DNA of 64,000 nt from Ceratorhiza oryzae-sativae (Eukaryota > Basidiomycota > Agaricomycetes > Cantharellales > Ceratobasidiaceae): NCBI GenBank assembly GCA_030998015.1, contig JARWMV010000237.1:620001-684000 (forward strand). The letters run 5' to 3'. Positions 20,415-30,700 of this stretch are shown one piece after another. A program made the position numbers and the translations under genes. The notes under the pieces are model-generated. The model was not told the origin of the DNA. It searched no databases and worked only from the letters and a program-made list of their open reading frames with translations. Position 1 is the stretch's first letter. The number at the start of each line of letters is the position of its first letter.

Positions 20415-21627
20415 TTACATTAAAACGCAGTCCCCATCTTCTTTTGCCTGAGCTTGGAGCTCCGCAAGACGAGTCTTCTCGGAGTCGTTCAACAACTAGA
20501 CGTCGATCAGGCAAGGTTCAGGTGGGAAGTGGAACAGACTTACCCCCTTTCTATTGCGCTCTTGCAATGCTCGCAACTGAGAAGCACGTTCAGCCTTTGC
20601 CCGACTGGAGAATAATCATACGGGTTGATTAAGGAGCGATAGAACAGAAAAATGTTATGGATACATGTGGGTAATGCAGGTGAACCAAATGCGGTGTGTG
20701 CGAATAAAATTAAGCAAAACCAAATATAGGTGGAGGGCGGTAGGATGTTTGGGTTGGTGCAGGCCGTTTGTGCGGTTGATCAGCGTTTGTAGCGGGCGCA
20801 ACGTCAGCGACGGTGGAGGCAGGCGAATTAGGCTCCCACCGGTCGGTCTTATTGAACGGATTGTGCACCGCTGGTTTGCTGGACGAAGCGGAGGCGCCAG
20901 AAGCAGAGGTCCGCACCGGGACAGGTTTGGGCTGGCTTGATGTGGCGGCCGGCTTGGGTCGTGGGGCAACGGCAGCACGACTCATAGCGGCGGCTGCGGC
21001 TTTGCTGGAAGCCGCAGATTGCCCAGGACGGGCGCCGGCAATGGAAATATTGGAGAGCTTGTCGGCCAGCTTGGAGGATGTGGATTGTGGCGTGGGTGAG
21101 GGAGACGGTTTGGGTACGGACGCCAACGACTGAGAGGCGCAACTGTGCTGCTGCGGGAATCGGTGTTCCGGGCAAAAGTCTTTGCGGCAGGACTAGATGA
21201 CGCAAAGGGTGAGATTCAGAACAGGCTTAGCATATCATGGACACATACGTTGCAACGAATGGGTGCGATGAGGACCTTGGTACACTTGTTGCTGGCACAA
21301 CGTGGAGCCCGAGATTTGGCGGGGCGCCTGTTGCCTGTGTGTGCATTCGTTCATGATGTGCGCATCCATCTTCAGGTTTGGATCTTGCCCGACAGGGATG
21401 GAAACGGGAGCACTGCAGAGCGGACAGCTGGGGGCGATACGGTCTGCCTGGAGGCTGTCGTATTTGGCACACTGGTGGTCGAGGGGGCGGAAGTGATCCG
21501 AGCAGAACGTAGCAGCACACAAGTCGCAGCGGATGGGCAAAAAGTCGTGCTGGTTGCAGCTGGCTTGGGCGCAGGCACTGCCGACAAAGAGCATCTGGGC
21601 GTCGGTGCTGTCTTTGCGGGTCGCCAT
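20415..21627 (-). CDS. AN1-type zinc finger protein (Cuz1/ZFAND2-like)
   Basis: Two AN1 zinc fingers, a family that links to Cdc48/proteasome function and metal stress. Minus-strand exons: 21627-21249, 21192-20840, 20604-20544, 20495-20415. The first finger is C-x4-C...HDFLPIRCDLC..TFCSDHFRPLDHQC. The second is split by a 56-nt intron: CASNKCTKVLIAPIRCN joined to SCRKDFCPEHRFPQQHSC. An Ala/Ser/Pro linker follows, then the conserved tail ERASQLRALQERNRKG-LLNDSEKTRLAELQ, ending GDCVLM. The third intron region is long (235 nt) compared with the 48-56 nt of the others. Between the fingers the frame shifts at a short AC repeat (about 21334-21346). The exon sum is two bases short, so a lost AC unit is the simplest reading. 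An in-frame ATG at 21645 could extend the N-terminus by six residues. Confidence 0.82.
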
Positions 21628-21786
21628 CGCTGGAGAGAAAGACATGGTAGTCGAGAGCAAGTTGCAGGGACGATGTGCACGACGCTGACCCGCTTGCGCG
21701 GCTACTTGTACCCCGGCGGTGTCTGGGTTGTGGTAGAACGCTGGAGAAACACCGATCGCTAAGCGCGGGTGTTTGTCATGTCGGCG

Positions 21787-21811
21787 TGAGTCAGCCGAGT
21801 CAGCTGAGTCA
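21787..21811. promoter_or_regulatory. three 9-bp-spaced Gcn4/AP-1-like sites
   Basis: TGAGTCA occurs at 21787-21793 and 21805-21811, with a one-mismatch copy CGAGTCA at 21796-21802, giving an exact 9-bp period. They lie in the 303-base divergent promoter between the AN1 gene (start 21627) and the mutase gene (start 21931). The core matches the fungal bZIP (Gcn4/Yap/AP-1) consensus. Function is inferred from sequence only. Confidence 0.5.
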
Positions 21812-21930
21812 GCAGTATGAAATTGCCCCGCACGCTCCCGACGCGGCTTGCAACTGTTGGCAGGACACAGCGCCTCGGTTGCGGTTGCTCGAGGCAAGTG
21901 CATCGCCCTGTCACACACCCAAACTCGACC

Positions 21931-23143
21931 ATGATCACCCTCACGTTTGTTAGACACGGCGAAAGGTGGGTCTGTTCCGGCTTGCTCGCCCCACTCTCTG
22001 GCTCACGGCGCGCTTTGTTTGTAGCACCGACAATCTGGTGAGTCCAGCCGAACGGTCTGCCATCCCCGAAGCTCTCAACCGCCATTAGAAAGCATTCTGG
22101 GCTGGATGGAGCGATGCGCCATTATCGGTTCATGGTGCGTACACATCCTACCACGACGTCATATGACTATATTAACCATGTGCTTTTCCAGGCATGAACG
22201 TACGCGGTTCCCATTCCACAGACAGGCCAAAATCTGACAGTACGACTTGCAGCAAGCTAGAGCAGCCGGCAGCTACTTTGCCTCGTATCCAATCACTTAC
22301 ATGTTTGCCTCGGACCTCAAACGCGCCCACTCCACTGCCCAGGCAATACACGAGGCACAGACAGGTCCCAAGCCACCACTCACAATCACGAAGCTGATCC
22401 GCGAACAACATTTTGGCGACGCTGAAGGCAAACAGTGGCATGCCGCTCCTGGGTCCCAGTGGTCCCAGCCCGAAGGCCGAGACGGCAAGTTCCCCAACGG
22501 CGAGTCGTTGAATGATGTCGCTCGCCGTGGGGATGCGTTCTTCAAACAGCATTTAGCGCCCATTCTGGCCGAGGCCAGGGGCCAGCCGGCTGGAGCAGTT
22601 AACGTGGTGGTGGTCAGCCACGGGATTGCCATTGCCGAGACTTTGGGTGCGCTCGTTCGCCGCTCAGTGTCCGTCGACCGTGACGGCTGGACCGGAGGCT
22701 TTAGGGGATTGCATAATACCGCTTGGACGAGGGTAGCTGTTGGCTTGGAGGTATGTAGGACTTTACCATAGCTCATTTCAAACTAACGCCCAAACGCCCA
22801 CGGTAGGACGAGCTGTTGTCGGAGACGAGTGAGGACGGCACGGCCGATTCAAACCCGTCGACACCTCCTGATCTGTCCGCCGTTATCGCGACCCGAATTG
22901 AACAGGCAGCACCTCCACCAGTCCAATGTGAAGAGGTGGGACCTCCGTCGATTCGCATGAAGATCATTGCGTGCAACCAGCATAGTCATCTGCGTGGTGT
23001 TGTGAGCAATATTGCCTTTTACCAATCATTTGTAAGCTGATAGATATGGGTAGATTCGACAGAAAGATGGAAATGGCAGCTCAGGGGACGATCCCACACA
23101 GAAAAAGTTGCGAGATTTCTTTGGTGGAGGTGGAGGGAAGTAG
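21931..23143 (+). CDS. histidine phosphatase / phosphoglycerate mutase family protein
   Basis: Seven exons: 21931-21965, 22025-22037, 22089-22134, 22192-22199, 22253-22750, 22807-23001, 23054-23143. They sum to exactly 294 codons plus stop. The first splice builds the active-site motif TFVRHGESTDNL with the phosphorylated histidine. Following exons give AFWAGWSDAPLSVHGMNQARAAGSYFAS, where an 8-nt micro-exon supplies the middle (GMN). MFASDLKRAHSTAQAI matches the second family block. VNVVVVSHGIAIAETLGALV contains the second catalytic histidine. A fungus-type C-terminal extension ends in QKKLRDFFGGGGGK. The soluble enzyme probably acts on a small phosphorylated metabolite or phosphoprotein; this branch is not classical glycolytic PGM. 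Confidence 0.87.
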
Positions 23144-23300
23144 AACCACCTGCATCGACTGGCGGTTCGGGAATAGCACTGTTGCCCAAAGGAATAAATT
23201 ATCTTTTTGATACATCCATGTTCGGGATATGTCCATAGACAACACAATCCAGATTCACAAGCAAAGCAACATGATGGTCAAGGTGGCCTACACGTTACAG

Positions 23301-24830
23301 CTATTGCCATCCAATACAATCCATGGGATCAAAGTCCGGGTCGGCCATTTCAGCCTTGGTGCGTACAGGCATCAGCGTGTATCGCCGACGAGTCGACTTG
23401 CTCGTCGGCCGAGGCGAATCCTGAAGTGGAACCATAATATCTTGTGCATCAGACGGTTGAGCTCGGGGTTCGGGTTCAGGCTGAGGAGAGCTTGGGACTG
23501 TCTGGTAGTGCTGAGAGTTTGATGTATCCTTGGGAGGCTTGGTCTTGGCCTTGGCCTTGGATTTCGTCTTCGCTTTGGACTTTTTCGGAGCGTTTGACTT
23601 GGTTTTGCTACGTTTCGGGGCTGAAATCATTCGCGTTAGTCTTAGTAAATTTGTCCAGAGAATCAAAGACTCACGACAATGCACTGAATCGGCAGATGGA
23701 CCATCCCCTGGCTCATCCTCATCGTCACTCGGAGCGGTCCGTTTTGTTCCAGACAACCTCCTGACGGCAGGCTCCTCCTCCTCATCTTCTTCCTCTTCGG
23801 CGTCCTTTTTCCTCCTCCCTCGGGTGCCTTTTCCCTTGGATTTTGCGGTGCCCTTTGAACCCTTGGGTTTGGATTTGGTAGGTTCAGTCGGCCGCGGAAC
23901 AATAGTCTGAATTCGAATTTTGGCTTTTGGTTTAGGTGGTGAATCAGGTTGTTCCTCCTCATGTTCATCGTGGTTGTCCGGTAGAATGACGACGGAATCT
24001 TCCACCTCTTCCATCGCAGGTTTCTTCCTTGCAGCTGACACCTTATCCACCATTGTGCCTTTCGACCCTCCGATCTCCATCGAGACATGACCAGCTTCAA
24101 CTTCTTCTTCCTGCTCCGGCACATCTCCCTCTTGTTCAGCCACCCTCTGAGCTTCTTCTTCGGCAAGCTTCGCTCGCCGCTGTCGAAGGAGAGCAGCTAC
24201 CGACATCCCGGGTTCACTCTCATCGTCCCGAGTGGCTTTCTGTTTTTGTTTGGCTCTAGAGGGTGTTTTGGCTTTCGGCTTTGATATGGGTTTCTGTCGA
24301 GCGGGGGATTGGGCGGCACGGAGAGACGAGGACGCAATAGATAAGCGTTTTGCGGGGGACTGTGCAAGGCTCGCAACACGAGCTGGGGATTTCACAACTC
24401 GACCCGGCGACTTGACAGGACGAGCAGGTGATTTAGGAGGTGCTTCATCGACTATATCCTCCGTTTCTACTCTGGAAGGGCCAGCTTGATAAACGCCGGC
24501 TTTACGCAATTGTAAGAAATGTTGGAATACCTGAGCAGAATAACGAATACGTACCAGCTATACTTTTCCGCTTTTGCGGACTCCGAGAACGTGAACGCGA
24601 TTTTGCTCGAAGGTTGTTTGCTGGGTTGGACCGGTTTGAGTTCAGCCAGCATCTCTCGGAGTGCGTTGGAGGTTGAACGTTGGTACATCCCAATGCCTTC
24701 CCGGTTGCGCCATCGTCCATCGGTAAGTGCAGCACGCTTGGCTAAAATATTGTAAATATTTATTCTTTTTGGATCTAAGCGTGACTAATTTACCTGCGAC
24801 TTCTTCACGACGAGTTAATACTTCACCCAT
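23301..24830 (-). CDS. low-complexity Lys/Glu/Pro-rich nuclear protein, family unknown
   Basis: Minus-strand exons 24830-24794, 24741-24555, 24499-23675 and 23620-23301. The N-terminus (MGEVLTRREEVAAKRAALTD, then GRWRNREGIGMYQRSTSNAL) is the only ordered-looking part. It is followed by an Arg/Ser stretch RAKSRSRSRSPQKRKS, repeated K-SPAR motifs, acidic blocks (EEEEDEEEE), basic blocks (KKSKAKTKSKAKAKTK) and a C-terminus ending DPDFDPMDCIGWQ. Composition suggests a nuclear, possibly chromatin- or RNA-associated protein. The 55-nt intron at 24500-24554 joins SIA to AGVYQAGPSR only from the Arg/Ser frame. The preceding conserved-looking segment is in a different frame, so there is a one-base break near 24605-24625. 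I recognise no catalytic domain. Confidence 0.65.
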
Positions 24831-25743
24831 GATGATGCCTGCGGGGTTTGTGGTGACCGTGTTCGAGCAGCTGTCGAAGTCACGTGGTTCAATTCAGGGA
24901 TGTTTTGGTGCGAAGTGGTGGAGACTTTGTTCATCAATTGCCCGACAACGCGGGTGCGGTGCAAAGGAGCTAAACGAGAAAAGGCGCCCATTGGAGTGTC
25001 TGATTTGGGATGGCTATCTCTTATAGGTATATGCGCAACAATCGATAAGATTTTTCATTGAAGTGCCTCTGGAGTGTTGGCAGAGTACATGCAGTGTAAC
25101 TACAAGATACTAATAACCCATATTCACACCATTGTGTAATACCACTTTTCGAGATAGGTTCGCTTAGAGGCAACCAATGAATTGATTGGTCGAATTTACT
25201 TTGTTGCGTATCATAAAAGCTATCCATGAAAAAACCCGTACTTTTTTATGGCCCAGTTGAGGCTTCCCGCAGATGGATGGCTTTGACTGAATGTGGTCTC
25301 CAAGATATTGGCCGGGTGCCAGGCTGTCGGCGGGTATCTGGGTCGAACGTGTTGCCTGCAAGATGAGGGCTGGGACTACTGAACACTTGGGCGCACGACA
25401 GTTGGTGGTGGTGATGCGACCCAGAGCAACCCGATCTGACTCGCCCCTACGCAGATTCGCCTGCCTATCTTACTATCTCTTCTGAGCTCTTTTTGTGCCG
25501 CTCTATAATCTATGGAATAGCCATCTAATTTATTCTTTACAAGACTCTTGTCCTGGATCATTGAATGTTTGACGTGTAAATCGTAGCCTGTAACTAAAAT
25601 ATGCGTTTGCCGTTCTCTCCATTGCCCGCCAAGTTCGTGAAATGATTTGATACACGAATACATGAAGCTTTTGCATATGTAAGACTAATTCTGATGTAAG
25701 TTATCGGGATGGACAAAAAATAAAAATAAAACGATTATGACGA
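24831..25743. other. intergenic, nothing recognised
   Basis: No reading frame with family likeness on either strand. The segment next to 24830 should contain the promoter of the minus-strand nuclear-protein gene. Confidence 0.4.
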
Positions 25744-27283
25744 TCAATCTATCCCTGGCGTGTCTGCCGCACGAGAAGCAGCCCTCATATATCCGAGCTC
25801 AATAGAATTGCCGTGGTGTACATCTCCTGCGGATGTATCTATCCGAGTGGGCGTGATAAAGTTGATTGGCTCGTTTGTGATCTTAATTCCAGTAATGGAC
25901 GGAGCCTCGGGTCGAAACCCCCGCAGAGAAAGGATTATTCTTGAGCATAGCATACAATGGAATGGAATCATGTACCTACCAAAAACGCATCGGTTTATTG
26001 CCTGGGTTCTGAAGAATCTACACTCACCCTGAGACACCTTTGCCAACGGCAAAGATCGCAACTCCGAAGGATGCCGAATTCGCGATATAATAAATAGTCC
26101 CGCTTTTCCGATGGTTAGATGGTTTAAAATAGCCCAGGCACCGTACTCACTCTCGGGCTAACCGACTGATGAGTGGTGAGCCGTGACCTTCCTGAGTGAG
26201 CGCCCAAGTTTTTCGAATCGTGAAAACAAAAACGGCGGTGTCGAATACGAAAGCAACAACATAAGGTACCCGGGCTGCATTCAGAGGCACCTCGACTAGA
26301 CACCCGTTCAGTAAGCTAGGGGCTATAAAATCACTTCAGTTCGTTCAGTCAGCCAAGCAAAATGGGTCGCTCACCAGGATTCGGAAGCAATTTCATGTAT
26401 TTCACTTGGAGCACGAGCACGACGGTACAGACTGTCAGTGAGCCCATCGCTCCCAGACCGAGGAGGCTAATGCTCCATGAGTAGCTATTGCTAACATGAA
26501 AATAGAAAAATACCAACACGATCAAGATTTTTCTGCAACGCAAAGGGCGGATCAGTCAAGCTCAGGCGGGGTTCAGTCATACCCCAGTTACCTCTGATCG
26601 TACAGAACCCAAACACGTATGCACATGACACCTAACGGAAACTAGGATTAGAATACAACGCACGATACGTAGCAGGGGCTTTCACATGTAAGGTTGAGCA
26701 TTAAAATTATGAGACCAAACCCGTACACGCCTGCTAATATCTGGCATCTAAATCCTTGATATGGGAACTTTGTTCGACTATAGGCGATTAAACTTACGTC
26801 TATAATCGACAAAATTCAAGCACTGTGACTTAGCTCACTCGAAAAAAGTGCACCACTTACCGTAAAGGAGGGGGGACAACTGAACGAAACTATGAAGCAA
26901 GTGGAGAAACACCTCAAACCTACAACTGCCTTGGATGGGGTAAACGGCACATACCGGACCCAATTATACTAATGTAGTTCAGAAAATGAAAAGAAGTAGG
27001 GCCGCTGAACCTGAAAGTCCTCACCAAAGCATCAGTATTCCCCATACCCTGTTGAAATGAAATGACATCCTGCCAAAGGTCCAAGGAGAGGACCAAATGT
27101 ATTTAACTTCGAGATCGGCTATGACCAGCGAGTCGTAGATGAGGAGTGTAACCCCGGCAGCTAGATAGAATATTATCCAATTAAATCAACATTAAGCCTC
27201 GGACTTTTTTACGTACCGCTGGTATAGCCCGCGACAGTGTGACTATAAATAATCGCAGGAAGGGCAGTGGATGACCCGGACAT
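25744..27283 (-). CDS. DUF6533-type seven-helix membrane protein
   Basis: A many-exon gene that no single long frame reveals. Exon 1 is 27283-27217 (MSGSSTALPAIIYSHTVAGY); exon 2 is 27160-27025. Together they give AGVTLLIYDSLVIADLEVKY, then IWSSPWTFGRMSFHFNR, the DUF6533 signature. A 14-nt exon (26968-26955) and a 29-nt exon (26889-26861) follow. Later exons give CQILAGVYGFGLIILMLNLT-CVMCIRVWVLYDQR, then VSNSYSWSISLLGLGAMGSL with VVLVLQVKYMKL. Next come VPYVVAFVFDTAVFVFTIRK, SRLARDGTIYYIANSASFG and YMIPFHCMLCSRIILSLRG. Seven hydrophobic helices can be counted. Each junction used keeps frame, but the 26760-26860 splice pattern is uncertain. Such integral membrane proteins are numerous in agarics and their function is unknown. 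Confidence 0.78.
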
Positions 27284-27753
27284 TCCCAGACGCCTATGTC
27301 CTGCGGAGGGGGAGGAGCAGTGCGCTGGATGTGAAGAAGGCACCGATTGTTTTTCGAGGGCCTGATAGAACATGATGGAGACCTGATCCGCCTGGAGATG
27401 GTCTCCAAGTTTGGTTAGGTTGCCCCGGAAATATCATTCCTCTTAGTGGCGCGACATCGACTTTAATCACTTGTTCGATGGTCGGACTCGAAAGACTCAA
27501 TGTCCTTATCAATTAGGAAATTGCGCATGTCTGATCGAAATATTTTCCGGATGAAAAGTCAGCTAGCAGTTGTAGTCGGCTGGCGTTCATAATTGCGACT
27601 TGGCGTTAAAGCTACAGTGTTTTGTTTTGTTTGGATGTCTAGGACACGACTGCCTTGTTCTGACCTCATCTCGGGTTTAGTAGACAAAAGGTCCCGAAAT
27701 TGGAACTCATTCTGGTGAAGCAACTCTAGATCTGAAGCTGCATAGAAGGTCTA
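27284..27753. other. divergent intergenic region
   Basis: Lies between the 5' ends of the membrane-protein gene and the WD40 gene. Part of it may encode the missing N-terminus of the WD40 gene, but I could not identify WD-repeat exons in it. Confidence 0.35.
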
Positions 27754-30700
27754 TTGGGGTATCGCCTCCCACGAATCTTGGCTTGTCAGTATCCTCGGGC
27801 GTCAGCTGTCTCAATTCAAACTGCCATGTCGATGGAACCTCTCAAGTTGATCGCCACATGTGCTGGCTCTGATAGCCTTTCGCTGCAAACTGTTTCAAGG
27901 TCTGCCTCGTACAGTCGCCCTACTGCTTCAACCGGGTGCTATACCTCTCGGAACCAAATTGTCATTGCATTCGGTTGTGAGGATGGATCCATCTTCTTGT
28001 TTGTGTCTCCAACAGCTTCAACTCAATCCGATGGACAAAAGACGCCGTCGATCCAAGTTCCCCCCGAGTCACAGATTGCTGCTACGAGGAAGACCGCTCC
28101 GTTGTCCGCACCGCACCCTCGCCGAGCCGCCTCACCTGAATTACCATACCGCCCTTTATCGCCATCCGCCCTGTCACTATCTGCCTTCTCTACCCAAAGC
28201 AGCAGTGGTACTCATACCCCAAACCCGTTGGCTCTGTCCAGCCGATCCCGAGCCACTCAGCCAGGGATATCCAGAGCGTCGATTGAAGCATCCAAGGCAC
28301 ACGTAGATGTTGGGGATGAGCAAGGAAAGCTTCGTGCCATGCTCGCCAAGGGCTCCGCCGGCAAGACTCGCCGCATGAGTCTAGGCAGCATGGAGAGTAT
28401 GGAGGGGCGAGAACGAAAAACTGGAGATGCAAAAGGCCCCAGGAGCCTTGCTAGGAGCGTAGTTGATATCGCGTTCGGTGGAGTAGGGGTTAGAGGGCCT
28501 GGTGTCCCTGGGTCATCCACGACTCTTACGACCGTAGAAAACGAGAGTGAGGATGAGACAGCGTCTGTAGCGACTCCTTTGTTCGAGCCGACATTGGCGA
28601 GTACGGCTGTGACCAAAATGGAGCCGGATATCAAAAAAATAAAATTACAACTGAGGTGCCACGTTTTTCCAGGACATGGTGGGACATGGGAGGCTGTAAC
28701 TGGACTGGAGGCTATTGGAGATCAAGACATGTATGTATGTTTGCAGGCAAGCGGGTAAGTATTGTACTTCGTTTTATCACTAATCGATGGTTAATCCTCG
28801 AGTACAGAACTTTAAGCCTGCTTTCACTCGTGGATGGTTATTGTCTATCTTCCATTCACGCGGATGACCTCCCTCGTTTAAACCCTCCGCATGGGTACAA
28901 GAGTGCTGACTCGGTGCCTGGGTCATGGGAGTGGACCAACTTGTCCATGATGCCCTATATCGAGGTACGTCATCCAAGGCTAGGTTTATCAACGTCACCC
29001 AAGCTCTGTGTCAGTCCATGATTATCATGATCGCCGCAAAGCCTCACCCAGAGTCCGTAACTACGAGAGTCGCCCATTCTCGCGTTGCGGTCTATAAAAT
29101 ACCCGAGTTTAACCTCGAAGCGGTGCCCGATCCCGTCATTGCGCTGGAAAAGGTGGGCGAGTGGTTCTTGGAGGCGGAGGCTAGCACCATCAGCTTCGTT
29201 ACTGGATATAGTGCGTGGACCTACTCCACGAGTCAGTGCGTCAGCTAACAACCCCAACAGATGGATTAATGTTCACGTACCTCAACACCCACGGTCATGT
29301 CGTCCTAGCTCCATTAAACATGCTCCCACCGCCCCCCGAGCCCGAGTCCGAGCATTTATCTAGGCCTGAAGCACCAGTACCAAGCACGTCTATTGGGACG
29401 ATGCCCATCCCGAACCCATTCAAAGTTTTCAAGCCTCGTGATTTAGCCAAGCCCCTCGTCAGACCACAAAATCGGGATGGTCGATTACTAGTTGGCACCG
29501 AGAAAATCCTAGAGCCATGCTGGGACTGGGCAACGGCGGATGAAGAGGACGAGATTGTGAAAGGCATGAAGGTCTATGGGGAGGGTGTTCTGGGCGGCCA
29601 TGTACTTGTCCTAATTTGGACGGAGATTAGAACCCTGGTGAGTTTGATGTGGATCGGCTCCGTAAGAAAGAGACAATGCCTGAGGTACGCTTCCAAGGCG
29701 TACACGACAGAAATTGGGCAGGATGATCTTAAGCTATGTTTCGAGATGCAAGTCGATGATGTCATGTCCGTACATCTCCACTCGCTTAATAGCTTTGTGG
29801 TCATGAGACAAGTGAGTGTGATATTATCCAAGTTTCACTGTGATTGACTCGGTGTCAAGACCGGGATAGAGATGTACAAACTCCGTAAGACAGACTATAA
29901 CGGCGACCCATCGTCAATATTGAAGCATATGCTCTACCAGCAAGTTACATTTCTCGCCTTGACGCTGATACAAACCCTTATCACGCTACCGATACGCGTA
30001 TAGCTGTGACAAGACGAGCTCGAATAGATTTGAAACTGAAGCGCAAACTGTTGCGGTTGTGCCCTTAGTTGGTCAACTGTACGCCATTACGGCCGGCAAG
30101 TCAACTCCTGAATCACCGCTCACAATCGGCCTGCAAAAGCTCGGCGGAGATACTCAACGAAATGAAAGCGTGTGGGAGAGCATTTCAAGCACGTCTAGAG
30201 CAATCGAGACAACAGCTGTCCTACCAGTGAATGCGGATTCGATCTTCACAACCCGGTGTAAGATTCCTTTGCTTGGACGTCACTGCATTTGCGCTAATCT
30301 TCATGCTTTCAGCCGACGGTAAATTGTATCGAGTTCCACTTTCTGAACTTGTCTCTAGACCAATACTACATGCTACTGAGGATATTCTGGGCGCTCGCGT
30401 GACAAAGTTGTGGGTTGTGACGGAGGAGTATTCCAAGGAGCTATTCCTGCTCGGTGCAGTAGATGATGGTGGGATTGCTTGTTGGAACGCACGGCATGTA
30501 CCCCGTCGCACTACCGCCTGCTACCCTCTAATTTTTACACCCGACAGAACTCTCCAACTAGTTGCTCGGTGGACGATATTCATCACTGAGCTCGAATCCA
30601 TCGTGAGCCTCAGTATCACAGACGATCGTCTTGGTCGGTTGAAGGGATGCGTCATGGCCATTGCAGCGGGCGGCACAATTGCAGTCATAGTTCTTGACGG

